Shown here piece by piece: positions 28,656 through 36,994 of a stretch of DNA of 64,000 nucleotides. How positions within the stretch are numbered: position 1 is the stretch's first letter; the number at the start of each line of letters is the position of its first letter. The notes under the pieces are model-generated. The model worked only from the letters and a program-made list of their open reading frames with translations, ran no database searches and had not been told where the DNA came from. This DNA comes from an uncultured Alphaproteobacteria bacterium (GTDB lineage: Bacteria > Pseudomonadota > Alphaproteobacteria > HIMB59): positions 124,001 to 188,000 of the forward strand of contig CACGPU010000002.1 of assembly GCA_902575065.1 (NCBI GenBank), in the 5' to 3' direction. A program made the position numbers and the translations under genes.

Positions 28656-29635
28656 ACTTTTTGCTCTTGTTTATGTCTGTATAGGTTCCAAGCTAATATT
28701 GGGATAACTCCAATCAAGATACAAAAAGCAAGAACACTCCCCCTACCTGAGTCGCCACCACCTCTAAACATCCAATCGTACATTAAATTTGCCAGAACCT
28801 CAGTTTGCCACTGACCATTGGTCATTGCATAAATAATGTCAAAAACTTTTAAAACTAGAATTGTAATTATCGTCCAAATTACCAAGATTGTTTGCTCTAA
28901 ATATGGAATGATAATTGACCAAAAAATTTTCAATTCACTTGCACCATCTATCCTAGCGGCGTCTAATGTTTCAATAGGAATACTCCTCAGTGCTGCGCTA
29001 AAAATGACTAGGGCAAGACCAGTTTGTATCCAGATCATAATTGCCATTAAAAAAAGATTATTCCATATAGGTATTGTTAACCATGCTTGTGGTTCAAAAC
29101 CCAAAGCAACTGCTATAGCATTTAAAAGACCAATTTGTTGATCACCAGGCCCTCTGTAGTCATACATAAATTTCCATATCACACCTGCACCAACAAATGA
29201 AATTGCCATGGGCATAAAAATTATTGACTTTGCGATTGATCCCCACCAAATTCTATCTGCTAGATTTGCAATCACTAAACCAAAAAAAGTACTTAAAGTT
29301 GGAACAACAATTAACCAACCTAAATTATTAATAATACTTCTTCTAAAATCAGGATCATTAATAGCCCAGGTATAATTGAAGAGCCCTACAAAGTTTTCAC
29401 CTACTTTGTCGTAAAAACTCAATCTTATAGTTTCAAATACAGGATAAATAATAAAAACAAATAACACTATAAAAGCAGGTGCTATAAAAATAATAACCCT
29501 AACAGAATTTTCAAAAGCAAAATTTTTAGATGCTTTTACTCTAAAATAATCTAGTAAAAAATTTGATAAGTGAAAAAATAATACAAAAAACAGAACGCCA
29601 ACTAAAACAGTAATTGCTAGGGAGAAAATACTCAT
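28652..29635 (-). CDS. aglF: Alpha-glucoside ABC transporter permease, AglF-like
   Basis: A 327-residue membrane protein with an extra N-terminal hydrophobic helix and the MalF-type core. The EAA loop is DAARIDGASELKIFWSIIIP. It pairs with AglG. A stem-loop separates it from the binding-protein gene upstream. Confidence 0.87.
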   Translation of the reverse strand: MSIFSLAITVLVGVLFFVLFFHLSNFLLDYFRVKASKNFAFENSVRVIIFIAPAFIVLFVFIIYPVFETIRLSFYDKVGENFVGLFNYTWAINDPDFRRSIINNLGWLIVVPTLSTFFGLVIANLADRIWWGSIAKSIIFMPMAISFVGAGVIWKFMYDYRGPGDQQIGLLNAIAVALGFEPQAWLTIPIWNNLFLMAIMIWIQTGLALVIFSAALRSIPIETLDAARIDGASELKIFWSIIIPYLEQTILVIWTIITILVLKVFDIIYAMTNGQWQTEVLANLMYDWMFRGGGDSGRGSVLAFCILIGVIPILAWNLYRHKQEQKV

Positions 29636-29650
29636 TGTATTAGAGAGATG

Positions 29651-29682
29651 CTAAGGGCAAATAATACACTATTCGCCCTTAG
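29651..29682 (-). promoter_or_regulatory. Stem-loop between aglE-like and aglF-like genes
   Basis: Read on the minus strand, CTAAGGGCGAATA pairs with TATTTGCCCTTAG: a 13-bp stem with one G-U pair and a 6-base loop. It begins 20 bases after the binding-protein stop and has no strong T run. It is the third example in this window of a stem-loop at exactly this operon position. Confidence 0.78.
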
Positions 29683-29702
29683 TTTAGAAATTAACTATTT
29701 TT

Positions 29703-31013
29703 TTATTGACCAGCTTCCCAGCTAGCTTGGATCTCGTCTGCTACATCTTTAGCTGATTTACCATTAGTATAATCAACCATACCGGTCCAGAAAGATCCTG
29801 CGCCAACCCAACCAGGCATTAAGTCTGATCCGTCAAACCTGAAAGTTGTTGCATTCATTAGTATTTCATGAAGACCTCTAAATGTATCACTAGAGTATTT
29901 GCTAGTATCAACATACTTATGAGGTGTCAAGAAACCACCTTTTTCCATGAATCTTTCGTTAGCTTCAGGGTGAAGTAAGAACTTCATGAATTCGGTAGTA
30001 ATTGGTCTGTCATTAGTTGGGGCCATTAAAGTCCCTGCACCTAAAACAGGCTTACCTAGGTCTTGAGATGCAAATGGTGGAAAGTAAAAGAAATCATAAT
30101 CCACACCAGCTTCTGCACCTTCAGGAAAGAAAGCCGGAATAAAGCTAGCTTGTCTGTGCATCATGCACTCCGCAGGAGAAGTGAACAATCCGTTTGGAGA
30201 GTCTCTAAAGTCAGTCGTTGCAACAGCTTTTGTACCACCATTAACATATGAGTCATTTAATGCAATTGATCCAAAGAAATCCATAGCATCAATAACTCTT
30301 TGATCATTGAACTTCATTTCATTTGAAACCCACTGATCATAAGTGTTTGGCGAGTGTGTTCTCAACATAATGTCTTCCATCCAGTCTGTGGCTGGCCATC
30401 CAGTAGCACCACCTGAACCTAAACCTATACAGAAAGGAGTATTACCATCACTTACCATTTGATCAGCTAATGCTAATAAATCCTCCATAGTTTCAGGTAT
30501 TTCATAACCGTTGTCCTCAAAGTTATCTGGTGAATACCAAACTAAGCTTTTAACATTCACTCTATAAAAGACTCCGTAGAATTTTTCAAATCCAACTGGA
30601 TCTTTATATGTTGTAAGATCAACCCAAGATTGTCCCGCAGCATAATTGTCTAGAACCATTTGTTTGACATCGTCTCCTAATGGAGATAAACAACCGGTTG
30701 CTGCAATATTTGCGGCTAATCCTGGTTGAGGGAATACAGCTATATCTGCTGGGCTACCCGCTTGGCAGTCAATATTAATAATTGATTCAAATTCATCAGA
30801 ACCACCGTACTCGACAGTCGCTCCTGTTGCTGCTTCAAAAATTGATATGACATCCCTGAAATCATCATCTTGTGGTGCCAACCATGGACCAAAGATCGTT
30901 AATTTTTCTCCCGACAGGTCAGGGCCTGTATATGCGTGAGAACCAGCGTTTGCATAGCTTGCTCCAAACAAAGATAAAGCTATCAAAGCCGTAAGTGTTT
31001 TAATTAATTTCAT
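29703..31013 (-). CDS. aglE: Alpha-glucoside ABC transporter binding protein, AglE-like
   Basis: A 436-residue periplasmic binding protein. The frame extends upstream, but the ATG at 31013 is preceded by AGGAGGAGG and gives a perfect signal peptide (KLIKTLTALIALSLFGASYANA). The mature protein has the AglE pattern: GPDLSGEKLTIFGPW, FEAATGATVEYGGSDEFES and GLGSGGATGWPATDW. It heads the operon of permeases, GH4, AglK, GH1, ATPase and GH42. The 177 bp upstream is A+T-rich and should hold the promoter. Confidence 0.88.
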   Translation of the reverse strand: MKLIKTLTALIALSLFGASYANAGSHAYTGPDLSGEKLTIFGPWLAPQDDDFRDVISIFEAATGATVEYGGSDEFESIINIDCQAGSPADIAVFPQPGLAANIAATGCLSPLGDDVKQMVLDNYAAGQSWVDLTTYKDPVGFEKFYGVFYRVNVKSLVWYSPDNFEDNGYEIPETMEDLLALADQMVSDGNTPFCIGLGSGGATGWPATDWMEDIMLRTHSPNTYDQWVSNEMKFNDQRVIDAMDFFGSIALNDSYVNGGTKAVATTDFRDSPNGLFTSPAECMMHRQASFIPAFFPEGAEAGVDYDFFYFPPFASQDLGKPVLGAGTLMAPTNDRPITTEFMKFLLHPEANERFMEKGGFLTPHKYVDTSKYSSDTFRGLHEILMNATTFRFDGSDLMPGWVGAGSFWTGMVDYTNGKSAKDVADEIQASWEAGQ

Positions 31014-31190
31014 AGAAATCCTCCTCCTATAAAAATGTATTATTGAACTTAACAAAATGAGAATGATTTCAAACACATTAAAAGCTTAAACAATATGCAA
31101 TTTACTGATATCAAAAAATCAATATTATCAACATTTAATTATATTAAATCTACTTTTTAGGGATATTTAATAAATTAGCTATGTTTAAAA

Positions 31191-31673
31191 TTAATGTTTA
31201 CTTATGGTATCGTATTTTTTCTGTATTGACTCAGGCCAAACAGATTTCATGTAAGCTAAAATAGACCATATGTCATCGTCATTTAATTTGTCGTTACCTT
31301 GCATTTTACCATCGTAGTTTTCATTATAAATTTTAAATCCATACCTAATTATATTAAAGAGTTGTTCTTGACTGTGATGCCATGTATGACCAGTCCCATT
31401 TAAGGGGGGGGAGAGGTTATAACCATCTTTATCTTTTTTTGTACTCCAGTTAGGTTGACCCTGCAAGTTGTCACCATGACATGATGCACAGTGAGTCACA
31501 TAAAGAGATTTACCTAGGATAATTTGACTAATTAATTTTTCATCTATTGCTATATTTGTAGTTTCCATATTACCACTTTCCTTTTTGTTAGGATTTAAAA
31601 AATACAAAAGAGAAATTATTATTGATGCGAGACCAATAACAAATACTAAAATTCTTTTTAAAAGAAACGACAA
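31191..31673 (-). CDS. Membrane-anchored class I cytochrome c
   Basis: A 160-residue protein with an N-terminal membrane helix (LVFVIGLASIIISLLYFL) and a single haem-binding CASCH motif. The probable axial Met is in GKMQGN, and LNDDDIWSILAYMKS matches the conserved C-terminal helix of cytochrome c. The haem domain would face the periplasm. It starts with TTG five bases after the CsoR-type repressor gene, so it is probably under metal control. A link to copper handling is inference. Confidence 0.85.
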   Translation of the reverse strand: MSFLLKRILVFVIGLASIIISLLYFLNPNKKESGNMETTNIAIDEKLISQIILGKSLYVTHCASCHGDNLQGQPNWSTKKDKDGYNLSPPLNGTGHTWHHSQEQLFNIIRYGFKIYNENYDGKMQGNDKLNDDDIWSILAYMKSVWPESIQKKYDTISKH

Positions 31674-31678
31674 TGTTT

Positions 31679-31972
31679 TTAATTATTAAATTTTCTAAGT
31701 AAATCTTGTAATTCTTCTATTTTTTGTTTTTTTTGTTTGTCGTTTTTTTTCATAGCATCTACAACACAGTGGTCAATGTGCTTATTAAGTATGTTATTTT
31801 CTAGAGATTTTATTGCCGAAGTTATGGCTCTTGTTTGTTGTAAAATTTCAAGACAATATCTTTTTTCAACAATCATTTTTTCAACGCCTTTAAGCTGACC
31901 ATGAATTCTATTAATGCGATGAATATTTTTAATATGATCTGGATTTTTATTTATTTTAATAATATTTGACAT
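31679..31972 (-). CDS. CsoR/RcnR-family metal-sensing repressor
   Basis: A 97-residue all-helical repressor. It has the family pattern RINRIHGQLKGVEKMI, with the metal ligands Cys40 (RYC), His65 and Cys69 (HIDHC), the arrangement of copper-sensing CsoR and not the His-rich one of RcnR. It probably represses its own operon with cytochrome c and perhaps the divergent operon; the palindrome just upstream of its start is the likely operator. Copper is the likely inducer (inference). Confidence 0.88.
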   Translation of the reverse strand: MSNIIKINKNPDHIKNIHRINRIHGQLKGVEKMIVEKRYCLEILQQTRAITSAIKSLENNILNKHIDHCVVDAMKKNDKQKKQKIEELQDLLRKFNN

Positions 31973-31982
31973 AAAATTATTA

Positions 31983-32004
31983 TACTATATACCAGTATAT
32001 AGTA
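31983..32004. promoter_or_regulatory. Perfect palindrome, likely CsoR-type operator
   Basis: TACTATATAC and GTATATAGTA form a perfect 10-bp inverted repeat with a 2-base centre (CA). It lies 10 bases upstream of the csoR start and 13 bases upstream of the divergent DUF4396 start, so a bound repressor could block both promoters. The outer ATAC/GTAT edges recall CsoR operators, but the typical G/C-rich core is missing. Confidence 0.6.
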
Positions 32005-32017
32005 AATATAAAAAATA

Positions 32018-32464
32018 ATGATTGTATCAACTCTCACCAACTTTAATTGGAAATGTAAACACACATGGAAAAAAAGCGGTCATAATACTAAGTGGTGTTT
32101 AATTGGATGTGCCATAGGAGATCTTGGTACGATATTCTATTTTCAAATTAATGAAATTGCTTGGCCTACATTAAATATAATGATTTTAGCAATTATTAAT
32201 GGACTGATTACTAGCATCATCCTGGAAACAATAATTCTTTTAAGACAAAATTTTTCTCTAAGACAGGCAATTAGCACTGCTCTTGGAATGAGCTTTATCT
32301 CTATGATATCAATGGAAATAGCTATGAATGTTACAGATGTAATTTTAACGGGAGGAGCAATGCTTACTTGGTGGGTCGTTCCTATTATGCTTTTTGTTGG
32401 TTTTATCACTCCTTGGCCCTATAATTATTGGCGTTTAAAAAAGTACAATATTGCGTGTCACTAA
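32018..32464 (+). CDS. DUF4396 membrane protein
   Basis: A 148-residue protein with about four membrane helices. The pattern ISMEIAMNVTDVILTGGAMLTWWVVP followed by PYNYWRLKK and a terminal CH is that of DUF4396 proteins. Their function is unknown, but they often occur in metal-related gene neighbourhoods. Its divergent partner is a CsoR-type repressor across a 45-bp spacer holding a palindrome, so it may be metal-regulated. Cys and His residues near the N-terminus (KCKHTW, HNTKWC) could bind metal (inference). Confidence 0.75.
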   Translation: MIVSTLTNFNWKCKHTWKKSGHNTKWCLIGCAIGDLGTIFYFQINEIAWPTLNIMILAIINGLITSIILETIILLRQNFSLRQAISTALGMSFISMISMEIAMNVTDVILTGGAMLTWWVVPIMLFVGFITPWPYNYWRLKKYNIACH

Positions 32465-32922
32465 AATTTTCTATTATTTACCTAATTTTCACACTGTTTT
32501 TACTTGTAAATAACCTATTTGCTTCTCATGTCACTGTAGTTGATGGAGACACAATTAAATTAGGTGATGTTAAAATACGTTTAAGTGGAATAGATGCTCC
32601 TGAAATTGATCAGACGTGTGTTGCAAGTGAAGGGAAGGTTGCATGTGGAAAAATATCAAAAGATATTTTACTTACAAAAGTTACAAATAATAAAATTAGT
32701 TGTACTGATGAGGGAAAAGACTTTTATGGAAGAGTTTTAGGTGAGTGCTTTGTCAATGGTGAGTCTTTGAGTAGATATTTAGTTAGAGAGGGCTTTGCGT
32801 TTGCATACAGAAAATATTCAGACAAATTTATTTTAGATGAGGAGTATGCTAAATCAAATAGGCTTGGAATGTGGTCTATGAAATTTCAATTTCCATGGGA
32901 TTACCGAAAAAGTAATAATTGA
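32455..32922 (+). CDS. Secreted thermonuclease-like (SNase) protein
   Basis: About 155 residues with a signal peptide (SIIYLIFTLFLLVNNLFA) and one staphylococcal-nuclease domain. VVDGDTIKLGDVKIRLSGIDAPE holds the Asp and Arg positions of the active site, DFYGRVLGECFV follows, and a C-terminal NRLGMWS completes the fold. Such proteins cut DNA or RNA in the periplasm using Ca2+. The open frame begins at 32428, but the GTG at 32455 gives a better signal peptide and a 10-base overlap with DUF4396. Confidence 0.85.
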   Translation: MSLKFSIIYLIFTLFLLVNNLFASHVTVVDGDTIKLGDVKIRLSGIDAPEIDQTCVASEGKVACGKISKDILLTKVTNNKISCTDEGKDFYGRVLGECFVNGESLSRYLVREGFAFAYRKYSDKFILDEEYAKSNRLGMWSMKFQFPWDYRKSNN

Positions 32923-34142
32923 GAGATAATAAACAAATTGCAGTAATTGGCGCTGGAATTGTTGGTCTGAGCACCTCTTATTATTTACAGTCATCAGGCC
33001 ATCAGGTTACAATATTTGATCAGAATGATCCTGGCTCAGGAACTTCGAGAGGACATGCAAGTGTGATTGCAGATTACGGTGTTCCTGCATTAAATCAGCC
33101 TGATATTTGGAAAAATTTATTTCGATATACTTTTTCTAACAACTCTCCCTTATCTGTAAAATGGTCTTATTTACCTAAAATGTTTCCTTGGATCTTTAAA
33201 TTTCTTCAAAATTGTAATTCAAACTCAATGAACTATACAGCAGAGCATATGACAAGCCTTTTAAAGAATGCTTTACAGTCTTATGAGACATTGCTTCGTG
33301 AAATTGGGGCTACGGATTTAGTGACACATAAAGGAGTTTTATATGTTTGGATTAATGAAAAAGAAAAACCAACTTATGACCAAATAGAAATAAGAAAAAA
33401 AAATAATGTTGAGCAAGTTAGTCTCTCCAAAGATGAGATCATAGATCTCGAGCCAAATTTAAGTAGCAGTATTAGAGGAGGTTGGTATTTTCCTCGCGCA
33501 AATCATACTTTAAATCCAGATAAGATTTTAAATAAGTTATTTTTAAAGTTTACTGAAAAAATGGGAAAATTTTTAAAGGAAAAGGTTGTATCAGTAAATC
33601 ATAGTTTTGGAAAATTCAGTATCAATAATAAAAATTATGACTGTTTGATTGTTTGTGGAGGAGCTTTTTCAAAAGATTTAGTTAATCAACTAGAAAATAA
33701 AAGTATACCTCTTGAAACAGAAAGAGGTTACCATTTAGAGTTTCTTGGAACTCAAGATTACTTAACTCGTCCGACCTGTCTGGTTGACTCAGGTATGTAC
33801 TTAACTCCTCTTGAATATGGAATTAGAGCCGCAGGTACAGTGGAACTAGCCGGTACAACAAAAAAGGTGAATAAATCAAGGCTTAATTATATTCATCATT
33901 ATGCACAACAATTAATTCCAAAACTTCAAGAATTTCAAAATTCATGGTTAGGCTACAGACCAACTCTCCCAGATTGTTTGCCAATAATTAGTAAGTCCCC
34001 AAGTCTTGAAAATCTTTATTACGGTTTTGGACATAATCACTTAGGTTGGACTTTAGGCCCAATCACTGGAAAAGTAATTACTGGGCTAGTGAACGATGAG
34101 ACACCACATAATCCAGCTTTCTCGATTGATAGGTATTTATAG
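32919..34142 (+). CDS. FAD-dependent amino-acid dehydrogenase (DadA-like)
   Basis: A 407-residue flavoprotein of the DAO superfamily. The N-terminal dinucleotide fold is IAVIGAGIVGLSTSYYL, followed by GTSRGHASVIADYG. The C-terminal FAD-binding part reads WLGYRPTLPDCLPIIS and FGHNHLGWTLGP, as in D-amino-acid dehydrogenase small subunits. The family oxidises D-amino acids or related amines and passes electrons to the respiratory chain. The start is a TTG overlapping the nuclease gene by four bases. Confidence 0.87.
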   Translation: MRDNKQIAVIGAGIVGLSTSYYLQSSGHQVTIFDQNDPGSGTSRGHASVIADYGVPALNQPDIWKNLFRYTFSNNSPLSVKWSYLPKMFPWIFKFLQNCNSNSMNYTAEHMTSLLKNALQSYETLLREIGATDLVTHKGVLYVWINEKEKPTYDQIEIRKKNNVEQVSLSKDEIIDLEPNLSSSIRGGWYFPRANHTLNPDKILNKLFLKFTEKMGKFLKEKVVSVNHSFGKFSINNKNYDCLIVCGGAFSKDLVNQLENKSIPLETERGYHLEFLGTQDYLTRPTCLVDSGMYLTPLEYGIRAAGTVELAGTTKKVNKSRLNYIHHYAQQLIPKLQEFQNSWLGYRPTLPDCLPIISKSPSLENLYYGFGHNHLGWTLGPITGKVITGLVNDETPHNPAFSIDRYL

Positions 34143-34711
34143 TGAATTTAAAATCTTTAATTCTCATTGTTGCTTTTTTAATTCCATTAAAGTTACTTTC
34201 TAATTCACTAGATCAAGATTACTGTGTTGGCTACTTAGAGGAAGTATACTGGTCTTTAGATCCTATTGAAGAGGTTGAAATACGAGAAAAAATAATTGAA
34301 TTCTTCAACGATAATTTTGAAGGTGCAAAAAACTTAGATTATGACTTATATTATGACTCCCAATCTAAGCAATTTTTAATTGATTTGGACGGGGTAGATA
34401 TTAGTAAATATAAAAAAGTCAATTATCCTAATTTTGAAATCTTAGTATTAGATGCATATATCAATCTATTTAAGGGAGATGGAATAAACTATTGTCCTGC
34501 ATTTTGGGATAATTGTAGTGAGGAGTCATTGAAGTCTTTTTTTCAAGCCTCTGAGGATTTTAGTCGATCTTGGAGTGGCGAGGAAAATGCAATGAAATAT
34601 CTCACAGATCACTTCATCAATCATCATTGCACCATGTATCTTGATACGTCTATTGATCAAAAGACTTTCATAAGCGATCTCAATATCTTAATTAATGAAT
34701 TGACCAAATAA
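34142..34711 (+). CDS. Secreted protein of unknown function
   Basis: A 189-residue ORF starting at a GTG that shares one base with the stop of the oxidase gene. A signal peptide is evident (LKSLILIVAFLIPLKLLSNS). The acidic mature region has four cysteines (DYCVGY, NYCPAF, NCSEE, HHCTMY), consistent with disulfides in the periplasm. No family was recognised. It is probably the last gene of the operon that begins with DUF4396. Confidence 0.7.
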   Translation: MNLKSLILIVAFLIPLKLLSNSLDQDYCVGYLEEVYWSLDPIEEVEIREKIIEFFNDNFEGAKNLDYDLYYDSQSKQFLIDLDGVDISKYKKVNYPNFEILVLDAYINLFKGDGINYCPAFWDNCSEESLKSFFQASEDFSRSWSGEENAMKYLTDHFINHHCTMYLDTSIDQKTFISDLNILINELTK

Positions 34712-34784
34712 TTTATTAACAACTTTTTTAATTTATGCGTAACTTCTATAAAAGATCGATCCATATGTATGATATTTATCATCA

Positions 34785-34997
34785 ATGGGCTGGTGGAATG
34801 GTAAAGAGGAGTTATTTGAAAATAATGAAATTCCTTATAATAAGTGTTCTGAATGTGGTGACTACAAGGAAGTCTCAAAGAAATATATCAATAAAATCAG
34901 GGATGAAATGATTACGATTTGCTACGATTGTAGCAAAAAGCGCTATATTGAGTCGTTAATGGTAGTTTCTGCTATTGATGGATTTGACGACTTTTGA
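34785..34997 (+). CDS. Small zinc-ribbon-like protein
   Basis: A 70-residue ORF with two CxxC pairs (KCSECGDY and ICYDCSKK) about 22 residues apart, a typical treble-clef or zinc-ribbon spacing. It has no signal peptide. The arrangement of Cys pairs makes chance coding unlikely, but no family was recognised. It stands alone between two operons on opposite strands. Confidence 0.55.
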   Translation: MGWWNGKEELFENNEIPYNKCSECGDYKEVSKKYINKIRDEMITICYDCSKKRYIESLMVVSAIDGFDDF

Positions 34998-35129
34998 TGG
35001 TCGTAGGTTAAGAAAAAAAATAAGATTATATACGCGTATAATAAGACACCTACTATTACCACTATAGGGATGAAACCGCTTTGATAAGACATCAAAGAAA
35101 CAAAGACTAGAACACTCATAGAACTTTTT

Positions 35130-35579
35130 TTAAAAATACAAATACAGATAATCTTGAGCGATAATTTTTGAAGCAATAAAAACCTTTTCTGGTGGAAGCT
35201 CATCGTAGCTGCTCCAACCGATGTATTTCAGAGAACCATCTAGACCAACGAGTTGGCGGATTTCATCTAAAGACCGAAGAGGATGACCCTCTAAAGAGAG
35301 ATCGAGAAGATATGAATGGTTTTCATTTCCTTGGACATGCAAACTCACAACCTGCCATTCATTTTGATTTTGATAGGGAAACACATATATGTTCGACTGT
35401 GTTTCTATACTAATTGTTTGAGCGTAATTGTGTATTTGGTCATAAATTGTTTCTTTAAATAATTGCTTTGTTTCTTTATCTAAACTACCTAGCACAAAAA
35501 TCTTTGACTGATTAATTTCTGCTTTAATTTGTAAAGAAAAGGTTAGGAATATGACTACAAATAATAATTTTTTAATCAT
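35130..35579 (-). CDS. Secreted protein of unknown function
   Basis: About 149 residues. The ATG at 35579 overlaps the stop of the preceding gene in an ATGA and gives a good signal peptide (IKKLLFVVIFLTFSLQIKA); the frame itself opens five codons earlier. The mature part has no cysteines and no recognised domain. It is the last gene of a three-gene minus-strand operon headed by an HTH protein. Confidence 0.65.
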   Translation of the reverse strand: MIKKLLFVVIFLTFSLQIKAEINQSKIFVLGSLDKETKQLFKETIYDQIHNYAQTISIETQSNIYVFPYQNQNEWQVVSLHVQGNENHSYLLDLSLEGHPLRSLDEIRQLVGLDGSLKYIGWSSYDELPPEKVFIASKIIAQDYLYLYF

Positions 35580-36103
35580 GTCCACCCCTGGCAAGTATCC
35601 AGAGCGCTGTTAAGGGCAGAACTGAGTCCATTAGCTTTCATTTCTATCTCTTGTTTTTCAAATCTGTTGAGCGGATCATTGATTGAAAATGAAATTTGTC
35701 CTCTTTTGGACAACAGGTCTTCCAGCTTGGAGAAGTGATGTTTATAAAAACTCATTAACTCCCAACGAACGTATCCATCGGCATTCAATCGGCTCGCGTT
35801 TGCGCCTTCATAAGATTGACCTGAGAGCTTCCAATCAAAAGTTTCACCGCTCATAACGTCAAAATCTTTGGGCTCAAATTCTCGATTGGTGTAAACTAAA
35901 CGAGCATCACAACTTAAGTTTGGATCGACAATAAAAATAATCATTTGATCTTGGTTTTCCAAACTAAAGACTAAGTCTAAGTTTTCTTCTTTAGCCTCCA
36001 TATGTATCCAATTATCAAATTCATGATGCATAGGGCTACCTTCTGCTTTTAGAGAACAATTAGTTAAAAAAACACTGATAAATAACAATAATAATGCTCT
36101 CAT
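35576..36103 (-). CDS. Secreted or lipid-anchored protein, channel-cluster family
   Basis: A 175-residue exported protein with an N-terminal hydrophobic stretch ending in LTNCS, which could be a signal peptide or a weak lipobox. The mature part has two cysteines, one central (NLSCDARLV) and one near the C-terminus (ALDTCQGW). The same layout, a tryptophan near the mature start, a central Cys and a final helix ending in Cys, recurs in the genes at 38604 and 40002. Function unknown. It is coupled to genes on both sides by start/stop overlaps. Confidence 0.65.
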   Translation of the reverse strand: MRALLLLFISVFLTNCSLKAEGSPMHHEFDNWIHMEAKEENLDLVFSLENQDQMIIFIVDPNLSCDARLVYTNREFEPKDFDVMSGETFDWKLSGQSYEGANASRLNADGYVRWELMSFYKHHFSKLEDLLSKRGQISFSINDPLNRFEKQEIEMKANGLSSALNSALDTCQGWT

Positions 36104-36423
36104 TACTTTTTTTCTCCTGGTTTGAAATGGCTCATTAAAAATTGCTGAGGAAAGGGCACTTTAAGATAAGAGGCATATTGCCTAGTAAAAAAGTAATTTA
36201 AGGGATACTGAATAAATTCTAGATTACCATCCTCAAGAGCATCAAGAGTGCTACGAGAATAATTCAAATGCTGCATCACATCCTCAACTGAAATATTATT
36301 TTCTTGTCTGATTTGCGCTAAACAACGCAAATACTCTTCAATATCTCTTAAGGATTGTGGTTCATTATTTTTATTAGAGGATAACTTTCTACCTAAAGTA
36401 GGAGTAATATAATTAGACTTCAT
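36103..36423 (-). CDS. Helix-turn-helix protein, RodZ-type HTH
   Basis: A 106-residue cytoplasmic protein. Residues ~29-95 match the HTH found at the N-terminus of RodZ and related proteins (IRQENNISVEDVMQHLNYSRSTLDALEDGNLEFIQYP, then TRQYASYLKVP). The membrane and periplasmic parts of RodZ are absent. It is likely a DNA-binding regulator of its own operon and of the divergent channel operon. Confidence 0.7.
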   Translation of the reverse strand: MKSNYITPTLGRKLSSNKNNEPQSLRDIEEYLRCLAQIRQENNISVEDVMQHLNYSRSTLDALEDGNLEFIQYPLNYFFTRQYASYLKVPFPQQFLMSHFKPGEKK

Positions 36424-36458
36424 GATAACAATAATGAGGAATAATATTTCTACAAATA

Positions 36459-36483
36459 GTCCAAAGCTTTTTTACTTTTGGAC
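36459..36483. promoter_or_regulatory. Inverted repeat in the divergent promoter region
   Basis: GTCCAAA and TTTGGAC form a 7-bp inverted repeat with an 11-base spacer, midway between two divergent HTH genes. It is a candidate operator for either protein. A TATAGT box lies only six bases before the ATG at 36529, which would give a nearly leaderless transcript if used. Confidence 0.4.
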
Positions 36484-36528
36484 ATAGATTATTGATTACC
36501 CGCTTAACATAAATTGCTATAGTAAGGT

Positions 36529-36993
36529 ATGTCTAAAACAAAAGAAATTATCACCATTGAACATACTCTAAAAGAAGTTCTTAAAAATTTAAGTGATCAA
36601 GACATTCAAGATATCACTGGAAAGTCTAAGTCTTATATATACAAATGTGCTGACCCTGACGACAGTGATAGGAATATTCAATTTAGAACTGTCATACGTT
36701 TAGAGCATGCTATGCATAAAATTTACCAAAAAACTCCCTTCAGTAATTTTTTAAAAGATTATCTGGCAACCGCCCAACCTGAAAAACCTGCTAGTGAAAG
36801 CGAAGTACAATCAGAGATATTAGCAATAGGCGGAAGATTGGGAGATTTAATGGATGCTGTACGTGAGTCAATGGATGAGAAAAGTTCAGGGGGGTCAAAA
36901 ATAGTTCCTCATGAAAAAGAGAAAATTTACCAAGACATCCAAAAATTAGATGATCAGTTGAGTAAAATTAAGAGTGTGTTAAAATCACTCTAA
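36529..36993 (+). CDS. Putative HTH regulator with C-terminal coiled coil
   Basis: A 154-residue cytoplasmic protein. The first ~65 residues look like a helix-turn-helix (LSDQDIQDITGKSKSYIYKCADPDD, then FRTVIRLEHAM), as in phage-type or CII-like regulators. A polar linker follows, and the last ~35 residues form a probable coiled coil (IYQDIQKLDDQLSKIKSVLKSL). It lies one base upstream of the channel gene, so it may regulate or be co-made with it. Confidence 0.6.
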   Translation: MSKTKEIITIEHTLKEVLKNLSDQDIQDITGKSKSYIYKCADPDDSDRNIQFRTVIRLEHAMHKIYQKTPFSNFLKDYLATAQPEKPASESEVQSEILAIGGRLGDLMDAVRESMDEKSSGGSKIVPHEKEKIYQDIQKLDDQLSKIKSVLKSL

Positions 36994-36994
36994 T

